In this document: one piece after another, positions 1 to 7,218 of the stretch | Layout of the letters: each line of letters begins with the position of its first letter | How positions within the stretch are numbered: position 1 is the first letter of the stretch | Assembly (NCBI GenBank): GCA_020161215.1 | Contig: JAIUOM010000033.1 | Span: 1-35,536 of the forward strand | DNA from: Pseudomonadota bacterium | GTDB lineage: Bacteria; Pseudomonadota; Gammaproteobacteria; Burkholderiales; Burkholderiaceae_C | DNA: 35,536 nt | Direction: 5' to 3' | Program-made: the position numbers and the translations under genes | The notes under the pieces: model-generated | Databases searched by the model: none | Told to the model about the DNA's origin: nothing | Seen by the model: only the letters and a program-made list of their open reading frames with translations

Positions 1-1
1 C

Positions 2-721
2 GAGGCGCGCATTGCACCCACGCGCGAGGGGTACGTCAACGCAATTCAGGTGTGGCCTTTCACGGATGGGGCGCTGTACCAGCTCTATGCGGCAGTGGGC
101 CGCGTGACGGTGATCGCGCTCCAGCCCGGTGAAGATCTGGTGACGGTGGCCGCCGGCGATACCGTGCGCTGGATCGTCGGGGACACATCGAGCGGCAGCG
201 GCGATGCGCTGCGCGTCAACGTGATGGTCAAGCCGATCCGCTCGGGGTTGAAGACGAATCTGGTCATCACGACCAGCCGCAGGACGTACCTGCTGGAGCT
301 GACCTCGACCGAGAAGACGTGGATGGCGTCGGTGTCCTGGGAGTACCCCAAGGACAAGATGCTGGCCTTGCAGCGCCAGGCGCAGGCGGCCAGCGCCGCC
401 GCGCCGGTCGATGCTGGCCTGTCGCTGGAGAAGATCCGTTTCCGCTACGCGGTCAGCGGCAGCAACCCGCCGTGGAAGCCGCTGCGCGCCTTCGACGATG
501 GCGAGAAGGTCTACATCCAGTTCCCCGCTGGCATCGCGCAAGGCGAGTTGCCGCCGCTGTTCGTCATCGGCGCGCAGGGCGATGGGCAACTGGTGAATTA
601 CCGCTTCCGCTCGCCGTACTACATCGTGGATCGCCTGTTCGGCGCGGCCGAGTTGCGCCTGGGCGGTGACAAGGGCGATGTGGTTCGGATCGAGCGCACG
701 GACGGAACGCGGAGGAACTGA
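2..721 (+). CDS. trbG: TrbG/VirB9-family conjugative transfer protein (5' end missing)
   Basis: This is a component of the type IV secretion (mating-pair formation) channel, where VirB9/TrbG forms part of the outer-membrane core complex with VirB10/TrbI. The reading frame is open from base 2, so the true start and the signal peptide lie outside the window; the GTG at 50 is internal. Visible are the VirB9-like beta-rich segments, including SGLKTNLVITTSRRTYLLEL and, near the end, the motif VNYRFRSPYYIVDRLF typical of the C-terminal VirB9 domain. The stop codon is 2 bases before the trbI start, which indicates one operon. Family assignment is firm; the exact Trb letter rests on the gene order G-I-DUF2274 known from Tn4371-like ICEs. 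Confidence 0.9.
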   Translation, partial: EARIAPTREGYVNAIQVWPFTDGALYQLYAAVGRVTVIALQPGEDLVTVAAGDTVRWIVGDTSSGSGDALRVNVMVKPIRSGLKTNLVITTSRRTYLLELTSTEKTWMASVSWEYPKDKMLALQRQAQAASAAAPVDAGLSLEKIRFRYAVSGSNPPWKPLRAFDDGEKVYIQFPAGIAQGELPPLFVIGAQGDGQLVNYRFRSPYYIVDRLFGAAELRLGGDKGDVVRIERTDGTRRN

Positions 722-723
722 CC

Positions 724-1983
724 ATGAGCCAGGACGACTCCCCTGATCTTGCGGCGCAGGCGGGCAAGGTCGCGCCCGAGGCGGTGGCGCTGCGCGCCCA
801 GCCGCGCCCGGTAACGCGCCTGAACCGGCGCACCTTGGCCATGCTCACCGGCGGCCTGTCGGTCGCCGTGCTGGGAGCCACGATCTGGTCATTGCAGTCA
901 CATCGGCGCGGCGCAGGCGAGCGGACCGAGCTGTACAACGTCGATCGCGTGTCGAAGTCTGAAGGGCTGGATGGCTTGCCCTCCGACTACTCCAAGCTGC
1001 CGAAGGTGCCGGAGCTGGGGCCGCCGCTGCCCGGCGACCTTGGCCCGGCCATCGTGAAGTCGCAGCAGCCGGTGACGCCGACCTATGCGCCACCGGGTCA
1101 TGACCCGGAGGATGCGCGGCGCAAGGAGGCCGAAGCAGCCGCAGCCTCGTCGGTGTTTTTCCGCTCAGGCACTCCCGGCAAGACCGCAGCGCCAGCGACC
1201 GCGCAAGCAGCTGGCCCGGCATCGGCCTTGGCGGGCTTCGACCCGCTGGCCGCTGGCCCGGCCTCGACGGCGGCCCAGCCTGCCGACCCAACCGCCGTGC
1301 AGAACCGGCAAAACCAGAAAGAGGCTTTCCTGAAAGGCGCCTCTACGGAAACCCGTAATTCCACCAGTCTGCAAATGCCGTCCTCGCCGTATCAGGTCAT
1401 GGCGGGAACGGTGATCGCCGGTGCGCTGGTGACGGGCATCAAGTCTGATTTGCCGGGCGACGTGATCGCCACGGTGACGGAGCCGGTCTACGACACGGCG
1501 ACGGGCAAGTTCCTGCTGATCCCGCAGGGATCGCGCATCCTGGGCAAGTACAACAGCCAGGTGAGCTACGGGCAAAGCCGCGTGCAGGTGGTGTGGAACC
1601 GCGTCATCCTGCCGGACACGTCATCGCTGAAGCTCGACAACCTCGCGGGCACCGATCCGGCCGGCTATGCCGGGCTGGAGGATGGTGTCGATTGGCATTG
1701 GGATCGCGTCTTTGCCGGTGCGGCGCTGACCACATTGCTGGGCGTGGGTGCCGAGCTGGCCGCGCCGGAGAACCGGCAGAACGGCAACCGCATCGTGATC
1801 GCTGGGCGCGACAGCGCACAAGACAGCATCAACCAGGTGGGCCAGGAGATGACCAGGCGCAACATGAACATCCAGCCGACTTTGACGGAGCGGCCGGGCC
1901 TGCCGGTGCGGATCATCGTCAACCGCGATCTGGTGCTGCGACCGTACCAGCCAATGTTCTTCAACCGGGGAGCAATGCGATGA
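724..1983 (+). CDS. trbI: TrbI/VirB10-family conjugative transfer protein
   Basis: A 419-residue protein of the type IV secretion core complex; VirB10/TrbI spans from the inner to the outer membrane and links the ATPases to the channel. It shows a cytoplasmic N-terminus, one membrane segment at about residues 37-57, a long Pro/Ala-rich periplasmic linker (about 90-200), and a C-terminal VirB10 domain from about 220 (ISPF-equivalent region VIAGALVTGIKSDLPGDVIA, then LLIPQGSRILGKYNS and NRVILPDTSSLKLDN). The ATG follows the trbG stop by 2 bases, with an AGGA-type ribosome site inside the end of trbG. The gene ends by an ATGA overlap with the next gene. Length is normal for TrbI. Confidence 0.95.
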   Translation: MSQDDSPDLAAQAGKVAPEAVALRAQPRPVTRLNRRTLAMLTGGLSVAVLGATIWSLQSHRRGAGERTELYNVDRVSKSEGLDGLPSDYSKLPKVPELGPPLPGDLGPAIVKSQQPVTPTYAPPGHDPEDARRKEAEAAAASSVFFRSGTPGKTAAPATAQAAGPASALAGFDPLAAGPASTAAQPADPTAVQNRQNQKEAFLKGASTETRNSTSLQMPSSPYQVMAGTVIAGALVTGIKSDLPGDVIATVTEPVYDTATGKFLLIPQGSRILGKYNSQVSYGQSRVQVVWNRVILPDTSSLKLDNLAGTDPAGYAGLEDGVDWHWDRVFAGAALTTLLGVGAELAAPENRQNGNRIVIAGRDSAQDSINQVGQEMTRRNMNIQPTLTERPGLPVRIIVNRDLVLRPYQPMFFNRGAMR

Positions 1984-2225
1984 ACACCACCAAGAAGCTG
2001 CGGCTCGGGCCGCTTCCCAAGACTGAGAGCACGAAGCTCACGTTCTCGTGCCCGGCCAGCCTCAAGGCCGACCTCGACTGCTACGCCGCGCTGCACGCTC
2101 AAGCGTATGGCGAGGTGGTCGATGCCATGACGCTGATTCCGTACATGCTGGAAGCCTTCATGGCGGGGGACAGGGGATTCAGGAAGGGCTCGGCGATACG
2201 GAGCGCGCCAACGAAACCGGCCTGA
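1980..2225 (+). CDS. DUF2274 protein, last gene of the trb operon
   Basis: An 81-residue protein whose start overlaps the trbI stop (ATGA), so it is translationally coupled to it. The sequence begins MNTTKKLRLGPLPKTESTKL and continues with a KLTFSCPASLKADLDCYAALH segment that looks like a ribbon-helix-helix-type DNA-binding fold (short beta strand followed by two helices). DUF2274 proteins are commonly found immediately after trbI in Tn4371-type ICEs; a role as a small regulator of transfer genes is plausible but is inference. A strong hairpin 33 bases after the stop probably ends the operon. Confidence 0.85.
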   Translation: MNTTKKLRLGPLPKTESTKLTFSCPASLKADLDCYAALHAQAYGEVVDAMTLIPYMLEAFMAGDRGFRKGSAIRSAPTKPA

Positions 2226-2257
2226 TGGCGTCGCGTGCCATCCAACGGCATTCATCG

Positions 2258-2282
2258 AACGCGCAGCCTTCGGCTGCGCGTT
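2258..2282 (+). terminator. Hairpin terminator after the trb operon
   Basis: A perfect 10-bp inverted repeat, AACGCGCAGC / GCTGCGCGTT, closed by a CTTCG loop (UUCG-type), lies 33 bases after the DUF2274 stop. It is followed by a weakly T-rich stretch (TCTTCGTTCT), as expected for an intrinsic terminator, though the T tract is poor. Confidence 0.65.
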
Positions 2283-2533
2283 CTTCGTTCTGGATGCTGC
2301 GAAGCCACTTGGGCTATCATGGTGCGACAAGCCCGCCGCCTCCCGGCAATCCAGCACGACCAAGTGCGATCCGGCTTTCTCTCCCGACGCTCTTATGTGG
2401 CACCTAGCCCACGACGCAGCAGTCACTTCAAGTGGCCCAAAACAGAGCTAACCTATTGCCCTGCTTATGATTTCAAACCCTGGAAATTCCGGGCCAGGGC
2501 TTGACATGAGCAATTTTTTGCTTTGGAGCGCAC
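2283..2533. other. Non-coding interval; probable right boundary of the ICE
   Basis: No convincing gene is seen here. The stretch separates transfer genes from genes not related to conjugation, so the mobile-element end (attR) should lie within it or close by, by inference. I could not recognise an att core: the 8-base Tn4371-type core TTTTTCAT is absent on both strands of this stretch. An inverted repeat CCCTGG / CCAGGG occurs at 2478-2499, and a TTGACA hexamer at 2501-2506 has no matching -10 box at normal spacing. Confidence 0.4.
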
Positions 2534-2794
2534 ATGAGTGCCAAAACCTTCTCACGCGCCGGTGCTGCCGCGCCAGGCGAGCGGGACAACCTGAAACGTT
2601 TGCGACGCCTGCGCGCGCCGCTGTCGCTGCAACTGCCGCCGCCCGAGGCGCCACGCAACCACGTGGCCCAGGCCCTGGCCGCACGCAGCGTCAGCAGCGC
2701 TGCCGGCAAGCACATCCGCAGCCCAGGCGCCCAGCGCCGGGCCGACCGCGTGGCGCTGCAAAAAGCGCTGCGCCAGAACCTCTTGAAAGATTGA
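2534..2794 (+). CDS. Small basic protein upstream of the AAA+-M41 gene, unknown function
   Basis: An 86-residue, Arg/Lys/Ala-rich protein of no recognised family. The start at 2534 is preceded by GGAG at 2524-2527 with a 6-base spacer, and the stop is one base before the ATG of the AAA+-M41 gene, so the two are almost certainly co-transcribed and probably translationally coupled. It has no membrane segment, signal peptide or cysteines. The N-terminal third contains a basic run (DNLKRLRRLRAPL) and the C-terminal third is predicted helical and basic (RRADRVALQKALRQNLL). Because it is small, basic and linked to a protease, it could be an adaptor or substrate; this is inference only. It is a real gene by spacing and ribosome site rather than by homology. 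Confidence 0.65.
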   Translation: MSAKTFSRAGAAAPGERDNLKRLRRLRAPLSLQLPPPEAPRNHVAQALAARSVSSAAGKHIRSPGAQRRADRVALQKALRQNLLKD

Positions 2795-2795
2795 C

Positions 2796-4760
2796 ATGGA
2801 CCTGAACGACGCCCGCCACCTGGCGCGGGATGAACTGAACCAACGCCTGGCCGAGCGCCAGGCGCAGCTGGCACGCGTGGCCCGCGAACTCAAGGCTGAA
2901 CTGATCGGCCTGGACGACGTGATCGACCGCGTCATCGACGCCGTGCGCGCCTGGTACGTGCTGCCCGAGCTGATCACGCGCCCCGTGATCGTCTGCCTGT
3001 GGGGCCTGACGGGCACCGGCAAGACGCAGCTGACGCGTCTGCTGGCGCACAAACTCGGCTTTCTGGACCGCTTTGTCGAGGTGCAGATGGACGGCTTCTC
3101 CAACAGTGGCGGCTGGTACACGCCGGGCTCGATCTCGGGCATGCTGGCCGATTCGGGCATCGCCGAGGGCGAGCCCGGTATCTTGCTGCTGGACGAGTTT
3201 CAGCGTTACCGCACCATCGACGACAAGCGCCAGGACCTCAAGGTCGAGCGCTACCAGGACGTGTGGGCGCTGCTGTCCGACGGCCGCCTGTCGCCCGAAC
3301 TGTCGTTCCTGCAAAAGCTCGACTTCCGTCTGGCGTCGGCGCAGTTCGATGCCGCCCGCCGCACCGAAGACGAAGCTGACGATGAAGACGATGTCGACGC
3401 CAGCGCTGACGCCACCGCCCCGGCCACCAAGGCGCCCAAGGCCCGCAAGTTCAGCCTCGACCCGTGGGACGCGCGCGAACTCAAGCGCGCGCTCAAGCTG
3501 ACCGAATCTCTGGTCGAGATCATGGGCTGGTCGGCCCTCGAGGTGCAGTCGCGCGTGGAAGCCTTCCGTACCGACAGCAGCCGCTGGCAGACGGATTACA
3601 GCCGTCTGTTGATCTTCATCACTGGCAACCTGGACGGCATGTACGAGCAACTGGCGCAGGCGGTGGACGACTGCGACACCGACGCCGACGTGTTCCACGC
3701 CATGACGCGCAAGCTCTCGGTGATCGACGTCAAGTCGGCCCTGGGCCGGCGCTTTCGGCCGGAGCAGGTGGCGCGGCTGGGCAACCAGCACCTGGTCTAC
3801 CCCTCGCTGTCGCGCCGCGCCTACCAGGCGCTGATCGCGCGCACCTGCGCGCAGTACGTGGACGAGATCCGCCACAGCTCGGGCATCGACTTCGCGATGG
3901 ATGAGGCGGTGCTGGCCGAGATTTACGACAACGCCGTGTTTCCCGCCCAGGGCACGCGGCCGGTGTTCTCCAGTGTGCACGCGGTGCTGGGCGGCTCCCT
4001 GGTCAAGGCCGCGCTGTGGGCCATCGAGCGTGGCGCCGAGCCCGGCAGCACCGTAGCCGTCGCACTGGGTGCGGACCGCTGCCATCTGGTGGCGCGCACC
4101 CAAGGAGCGGAGCTGAGCTTGCCGGTCAACTTCGAGCTGCAGGGTTTGCGCCAGCGCCGCTCGCTGGACTTTCGCACGCTGCTGGCGGTGCACGAGGCGG
4201 GCCACGGGCTGGTGCATGCGCTGCTCAGCGGCCGCGCGCCGCAGGAGATCCGCATCAACGTGGCCTCGTTCAATGGGGGCTACAACAGCTACGACTCGCC
4301 GCGGGCCTGGTCGCGCCGCATGATCCGCGGCCGCATCTGCACCGGCCTGGCCGGCCGCGCGGCCGAGTGCGTGGTCTTTGGCCGCGACGCCAGCACCACC
4401 GGCGCCGAAGCCGACTACCGCTCCGCCACGGCCGAGGCGCTGCGCTACGTGCGGCACTGGGGCTTTGGCAGCCGCATCGGCCGCACCGACGTGGCCTCCA
4501 ACGACGACGAAAACCTCAACACCGACGTGGCACCCACCAACGCCGAGGCCGAGGCCCTGCTCAACGCCGAGTCGGCACGCGCGGCCGAGCTGATCCGCAC
4601 GCATGCCCAGCCGTTCCGCCAGCTGGTGCAAAGGCTGATGGACAGCGGCGCCGTGTCGGCGGCCGAGTTTGGCGCTGTCACTGGCCTTGCCGTGAATCCA
4701 CCCGCCAGCGACGACAGCCCTGGTCCGGAGGACTGGCATGCGCGGTGGAAAGGATTTTGA
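2796..4760 (+). CDS. AAA+ ATPase fused to an M41 (FtsH-type) zinc peptidase, no membrane anchor
   Basis: A 654-residue predicted ATP-dependent protease. The AAA+ module shows Walker A GLTGTGKT (70-77), Walker B ILLLDE (129-134), a sensor-1 Asn in FITGN (274-278) and an arginine-finger-like GRRFR (317-321). An acidic insert (about 180-210) interrupts the module. The C-terminal half has the M41 zinc site HEAGH (466-470) and the third ligand Asp540 in TTGAEADYRSAT, matching the FtsH segment that carries its third ligand. Unlike FtsH it has no transmembrane segments, and the ATPase part (LIGLDDVIDRVIDAVRAW before Walker A) looks more like Clp/Hsp100 second-domain or ClpX-type AAA+ than the classic FtsH type. 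It is probably a soluble cytoplasmic protease. Substrate is unknown. It follows the small basic protein by one base and is followed at once by a GC-rich element. Confidence 0.85.
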   Translation: MDLNDARHLARDELNQRLAERQAQLARVARELKAELIGLDDVIDRVIDAVRAWYVLPELITRPVIVCLWGLTGTGKTQLTRLLAHKLGFLDRFVEVQMDGFSNSGGWYTPGSISGMLADSGIAEGEPGILLLDEFQRYRTIDDKRQDLKVERYQDVWALLSDGRLSPELSFLQKLDFRLASAQFDAARRTEDEADDEDDVDASADATAPATKAPKARKFSLDPWDARELKRALKLTESLVEIMGWSALEVQSRVEAFRTDSSRWQTDYSRLLIFITGNLDGMYEQLAQAVDDCDTDADVFHAMTRKLSVIDVKSALGRRFRPEQVARLGNQHLVYPSLSRRAYQALIARTCAQYVDEIRHSSGIDFAMDEAVLAEIYDNAVFPAQGTRPVFSSVHAVLGGSLVKAALWAIERGAEPGSTVAVALGADRCHLVARTQGAELSLPVNFELQGLRQRRSLDFRTLLAVHEAGHGLVHALLSGRAPQEIRINVASFNGGYNSYDSPRAWSRRMIRGRICTGLAGRAAECVVFGRDASTTGAEADYRSATAEALRYVRHWGFGSRIGRTDVASNDDENLNTDVAPTNAEAEALLNAESARAAELIRTHAQPFRQLVQRLMDSGAVSAAEFGAVTGLAVNPPASDDSPGPEDWHARWKGF

Positions 4761-4761
4761 T

Positions 4762-4803
4762 CCCCCGAAGCGCCTGCGCGGCTTCTTCGATGGCCTGCTC
4801 CGC
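4762..4803 (+). repeat. GC-rich post-stop element, partial copy (G0)
   Basis: Starts one base after the stop of the AAA+-M41 gene. It shares the head CCCCCGAAGCGCCTGCG with the copy at 28790 (one base different). Only the first part of the element is recognisable here. Confidence 0.5.
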
Positions 4804-4870
4804 AGACTTCAGACCGGGCGCGCTGCGCCATCAAAGCGGCGGCGAATCTGGTCCAATCTTTGGGCGTTTT

Positions 4871-4934
4871 TAGCTTCTATTTTAATAGCAAAATGTGATT
4901 AATCCACGCCGACATCTGGCCCAAAAGGCTTGAA
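4871..4934 (+). repeat. Dispersed intergenic element, copy 1 (forward)
   Basis: AT-rich head with TAGCTTCTATTTTAATAGC, then core CCACGCCGACA (4904-4914), then a tail TGGCCCAAAAGGCTTGAA. It fills the gap between the convergent AAA+-M41 gene and the MocA-like gene. Confidence 0.6.
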
Positions 4935-4936
4935 AT

Positions 4937-5611
4937 TCAACCTGCCGGGGCTGGATCAGGCCAGTGCAGCTGCACACCATGCTCGGCAGCCAGGGCCTGC
5001 AGGTCGGCCTCCGTGTCGATGTCGCACGTGGTGCGTGGGTGGTCCACGGGCAGCGCCTGCACGCGCTCGGGGTGAGTGCGGCGCCAGTCGCGCACGCCTG
5101 TGGTGTCGGGGTGCTCGGTCAGCCACTGGCGCAACGCGCGACCAAACACCAATGGGTGGCCGGGTTGTCCCTCGTGGGTGGGCATCACCAGGTCAACGCC
5201 CTCGCCCCGCGCGCGCCAAGCCTGCTGCACGGCAACGATGTCGGCAGCCTGCAGCAGTGGCTGATCGGCCAGCAGCACCATGACCGACTGCAGCTCGGGG
5301 CCCAGCGCGGCCAGCCCGGTGCGCAGCGACGAGCCGGGGCCTACATCCGGATTCGGGTTCCGCACAGACTCCAACTTCACTCCCGTGGGCAAAGTCCGAT
5401 GAGCAGCCTGTACCACCGGCGCCAGTTGCTCCGCATGATGGCCGAGCACGACGACGATGCGCTCCAGCCCCGCCTGCGCCAGCAGCGCGATCTGGCGCGC
5501 CAGCAGTGGTTGACCATCGCGTTGCAGCAGGCTCTTGGGCCGGTGGCCAAAGCGGCTGCCGGCGCCAGCGGCCAGCAGCACAGCGGCGATGGGGTCCTGC
5601 GCCGGGTTCAC
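4937..5611 (-). CDS. MocA-like molybdenum-cofactor nucleotidyltransferase
   Basis: A 224-residue NTP transferase, family of MocA (CTP:molybdopterin cytidylyltransferase) and MobA. The N-terminal nucleotide-binding motif LLAAGAGSRFGHRPK (12-26, with Lys26) is intact, and VLLADQPLL is the usual metal-binding region. In cells these enzymes turn molybdopterin into the dinucleotide cofactor used by xanthine-oxidase-family hydroxylases. The start is a GTG that overlaps the xdhC stop (GTGA), so the gene is translationally coupled to xdhC. Two molybdenum hydroxylases encoded next door (6759-9471 and 12950-16768) are its likely clients. Cytidylyl rather than guanylyl transfer is inferred from those clients. 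Confidence 0.85.
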   Translation of the reverse strand: MNPAQDPIAAVLLAAGAGSRFGHRPKSLLQRDGQPLLARQIALLAQAGLERIVVVLGHHAEQLAPVVQAAHRTLPTGVKLESVRNPNPDVGPGSSLRTGLAALGPELQSVMVLLADQPLLQAADIVAVQQAWRARGEGVDLVMPTHEGQPGHPLVFGRALRQWLTEHPDTTGVRDWRRTHPERVQALPVDHPRTTCDIDTEADLQALAAEHGVQLHWPDPAPAG

Positions 5612-6651
5612 CGCACGACGCAGCCGCTGCCGCTGGCCGCGGCCTGCAGGTCTTTGACGTGCGCCACGTCCACGTCGCGCGGCAGGGCCACGCCGTTTTT
5701 GACGGCCAGCACCTCGGCCATGATGCTGACGGCGATCTCGGGCGGCGTTTTGCTGCCGATGTAGATGCCGATGGGGCCGCGCAGGCGGGCCAGATCGGCC
5801 TCGGTGCGGTCAAAGTGCTCGACCATCCGCTGGCGCCGGGCGGCGTTGTTGCGGCGGCTGCCAATGGCGCCGACGTAAAACGCCTCGGTGTTCAGCGCCT
5901 CCAGCAGGGCCAGATCGTCCAGCTTGGGGTCGTGCGTGAGGGCGATGACGCAGCTGCGGCGGTCGGGCGCAAAGGCTTGCACCACGTCGTCGGGCATGTC
6001 GGCGGTGAGCTGGGCGCCGGCCACGGACCAGGCGCCGCGGTACTCTTCGCGCGGGTCGCACACGGTGACGGCAAAGCCGCTGAACAAGGCCATGGTGGCC
6101 AGGTACTCGCTCATCTGGCCCGCGCCGATGATGAGCATGCGGTATTCGGGGCCGAAGGTGTTGGTGAGCTGGGTGCCGTCGACCGCCAGCGCGGCCGGTG
6201 CCTGCGCGGGCGACTGGGTGATCTGGCCATGAGCCAGCGCGATGCTGCGGCGCATCAGGCGGCCGGATTCGAGTGCGCGCACCAGCTCGGCCAGCTGCGC
6301 GGCGTCGGGGTCAAACTCCAGCAGCAGCTCCAGCGTGCCGCCGCAGGGCAGGCCAAAGCGGTGCGCCTCGTCGGCCGTGATGCCGTACTTGACGAAGCGC
6401 GGCGCGCCGTCGGGCGAGGCGGCCAGCGCATCGGCGGCGGCCTGCTGGGTGTAGCGGGCGATCAGGTCGTCCTCGATGCAGCCGCCCGAGACCGAACCGA
6501 CCACGGCGCCGCTGTCCGCCAGCCCCATGATCGAACCCACGGGCCGCGGCGACGAGCCCCAGGTGCGCACCACGGTGGCCATCAGGGCGCGGTGGCCGCT
6601 GGCGCGCCAGTCGCGCAGGGCGCGCAAAACGGTGACGTCTAGGTTTTCCAT
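5608..6651 (-). CDS. xdhC: XdhC-family molybdenum-enzyme maturation factor
   Basis: A 347-residue XdhC/CoxI protein. XdhC binds molybdenum cofactor, promotes its sulfuration and inserts it into xanthine-dehydrogenase-type enzymes. The N-terminal domain shows ATVVRTWGSSPRPVGSIM and GSVSGGCIEDDL (about 24-60), the family signature. The C-terminal Rossmann-like domain shows LIIGAGQMSEYLATMA and DPREEY. The ATG at 6651 is opposite the start of the 2Fe-2S oxidase gene, with 107 bases between them, so divergent promoters are expected. The gene overlaps the downstream MocA-like gene by 4 bases. It could also serve the cox-type enzyme, because no second xdhC is present in the window. Confidence 0.92.
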   Translation of the reverse strand: MENLDVTVLRALRDWRASGHRALMATVVRTWGSSPRPVGSIMGLADSGAVVGSVSGGCIEDDLIARYTQQAAADALAASPDGAPRFVKYGITADEAHRFGLPCGGTLELLLEFDPDAAQLAELVRALESGRLMRRSIALAHGQITQSPAQAPAALAVDGTQLTNTFGPEYRMLIIGAGQMSEYLATMALFSGFAVTVCDPREEYRGAWSVAGAQLTADMPDDVVQAFAPDRRSCVIALTHDPKLDDLALLEALNTEAFYVGAIGSRRNNAARRQRMVEHFDRTEADLARLRGPIGIYIGSKTPPEIAVSIMAEVLAVKNGVALPRDVDVAHVKDLQAAASGSGCVVR

Positions 6652-6758
6652 GGCAGTGCTTTCGTTAAAAATGCGCCACCGGGGCTGTGCCCCGTCGACG
6701 CTGCAGGCATGATGTTGGCTGATGCGACCTGCGTCGCGACTTCAAAACACCCTTGCCC

Positions 6759-7217
6759 ATGAAACTGATTGTGAACGGCCGGCCCCACGAGGTGGATGTC
6801 GAGCCAGAAATGCCCCTGTTGTGGGTGCTGCGCGACGAGCTCGGCATCACCGGCCCCAAGTACGGCTGCGGCATTGCCTTTTGCGGCGCCTGCACGGTGC
6901 ACATCGACGGCGCGCCGGTGCGCTCGTGCGCGATGCCGGTGGGCCAGGTCGAGGGCGAAGTGACCACCATCGAAGGCCTGGGCCAGCCCGAGGCGCTGCA
7001 CGCGGTGCAAAAGGCCTGGGTGGACCTGCAGGTGGCGCAGTGCGGATACTGCCAGTCGGGACAGATCATGACGGCCGCCTCGCTGCTGCAGACCACGCCA
7101 TCGCCGACGGATGAGGAGATCGACAACGCCCTGGCCGCCAACCTGTGCCGCTGCGGCACCTACCCACGCATCCGCGCGGCGGTGAAGCAAGCCGCCAAAA
7201 ATCTGAAAGGCGCATGA
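6759..7217 (+). CDS. iorA: 2Fe-2S subunit of a xanthine-oxidase-family hydroxylase (IorA-like)
   Basis: A 152-residue electron-transfer subunit. The N-terminal plant-ferredoxin-type cluster has Cys37, Cys42, Cys45 and Cys57; the C-terminal cluster has Cys95, Cys98, Cys130 and Cys132. I chose ATG 6759; a TTG two codons upstream is less likely. One base separates its stop from the next gene, which encodes the molybdenum subunit, so the pair forms a two-subunit enzyme of the isoquinoline 1-oxidoreductase (IorAB) type, which needs no FAD subunit. Electrons probably pass to a cytochrome or quinone. The gene symbol reflects architecture; the substrate is not known. Confidence 0.88.
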   Translation: MKLIVNGRPHEVDVEPEMPLLWVLRDELGITGPKYGCGIAFCGACTVHIDGAPVRSCAMPVGQVEGEVTTIEGLGQPEALHAVQKAWVDLQVAQCGYCQSGQIMTAASLLQTTPSPTDEEIDNALAANLCRCGTYPRIRAAVKQAAKNLKGA

Positions 7218-7218
7218 C

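Noticed and set aside
2501-2506. TTGACA as a promoter for the small basic protein
   Set aside because: No acceptable -10 hexamer at 16-19 bases downstream (the expected place is GGAGCG).
2691-4739. 682-codon minus-strand open frame
   Set aside because: Antisense to the AAA+-M41 gene; it encodes a repetitive Arg/Ala/Gly-rich product.
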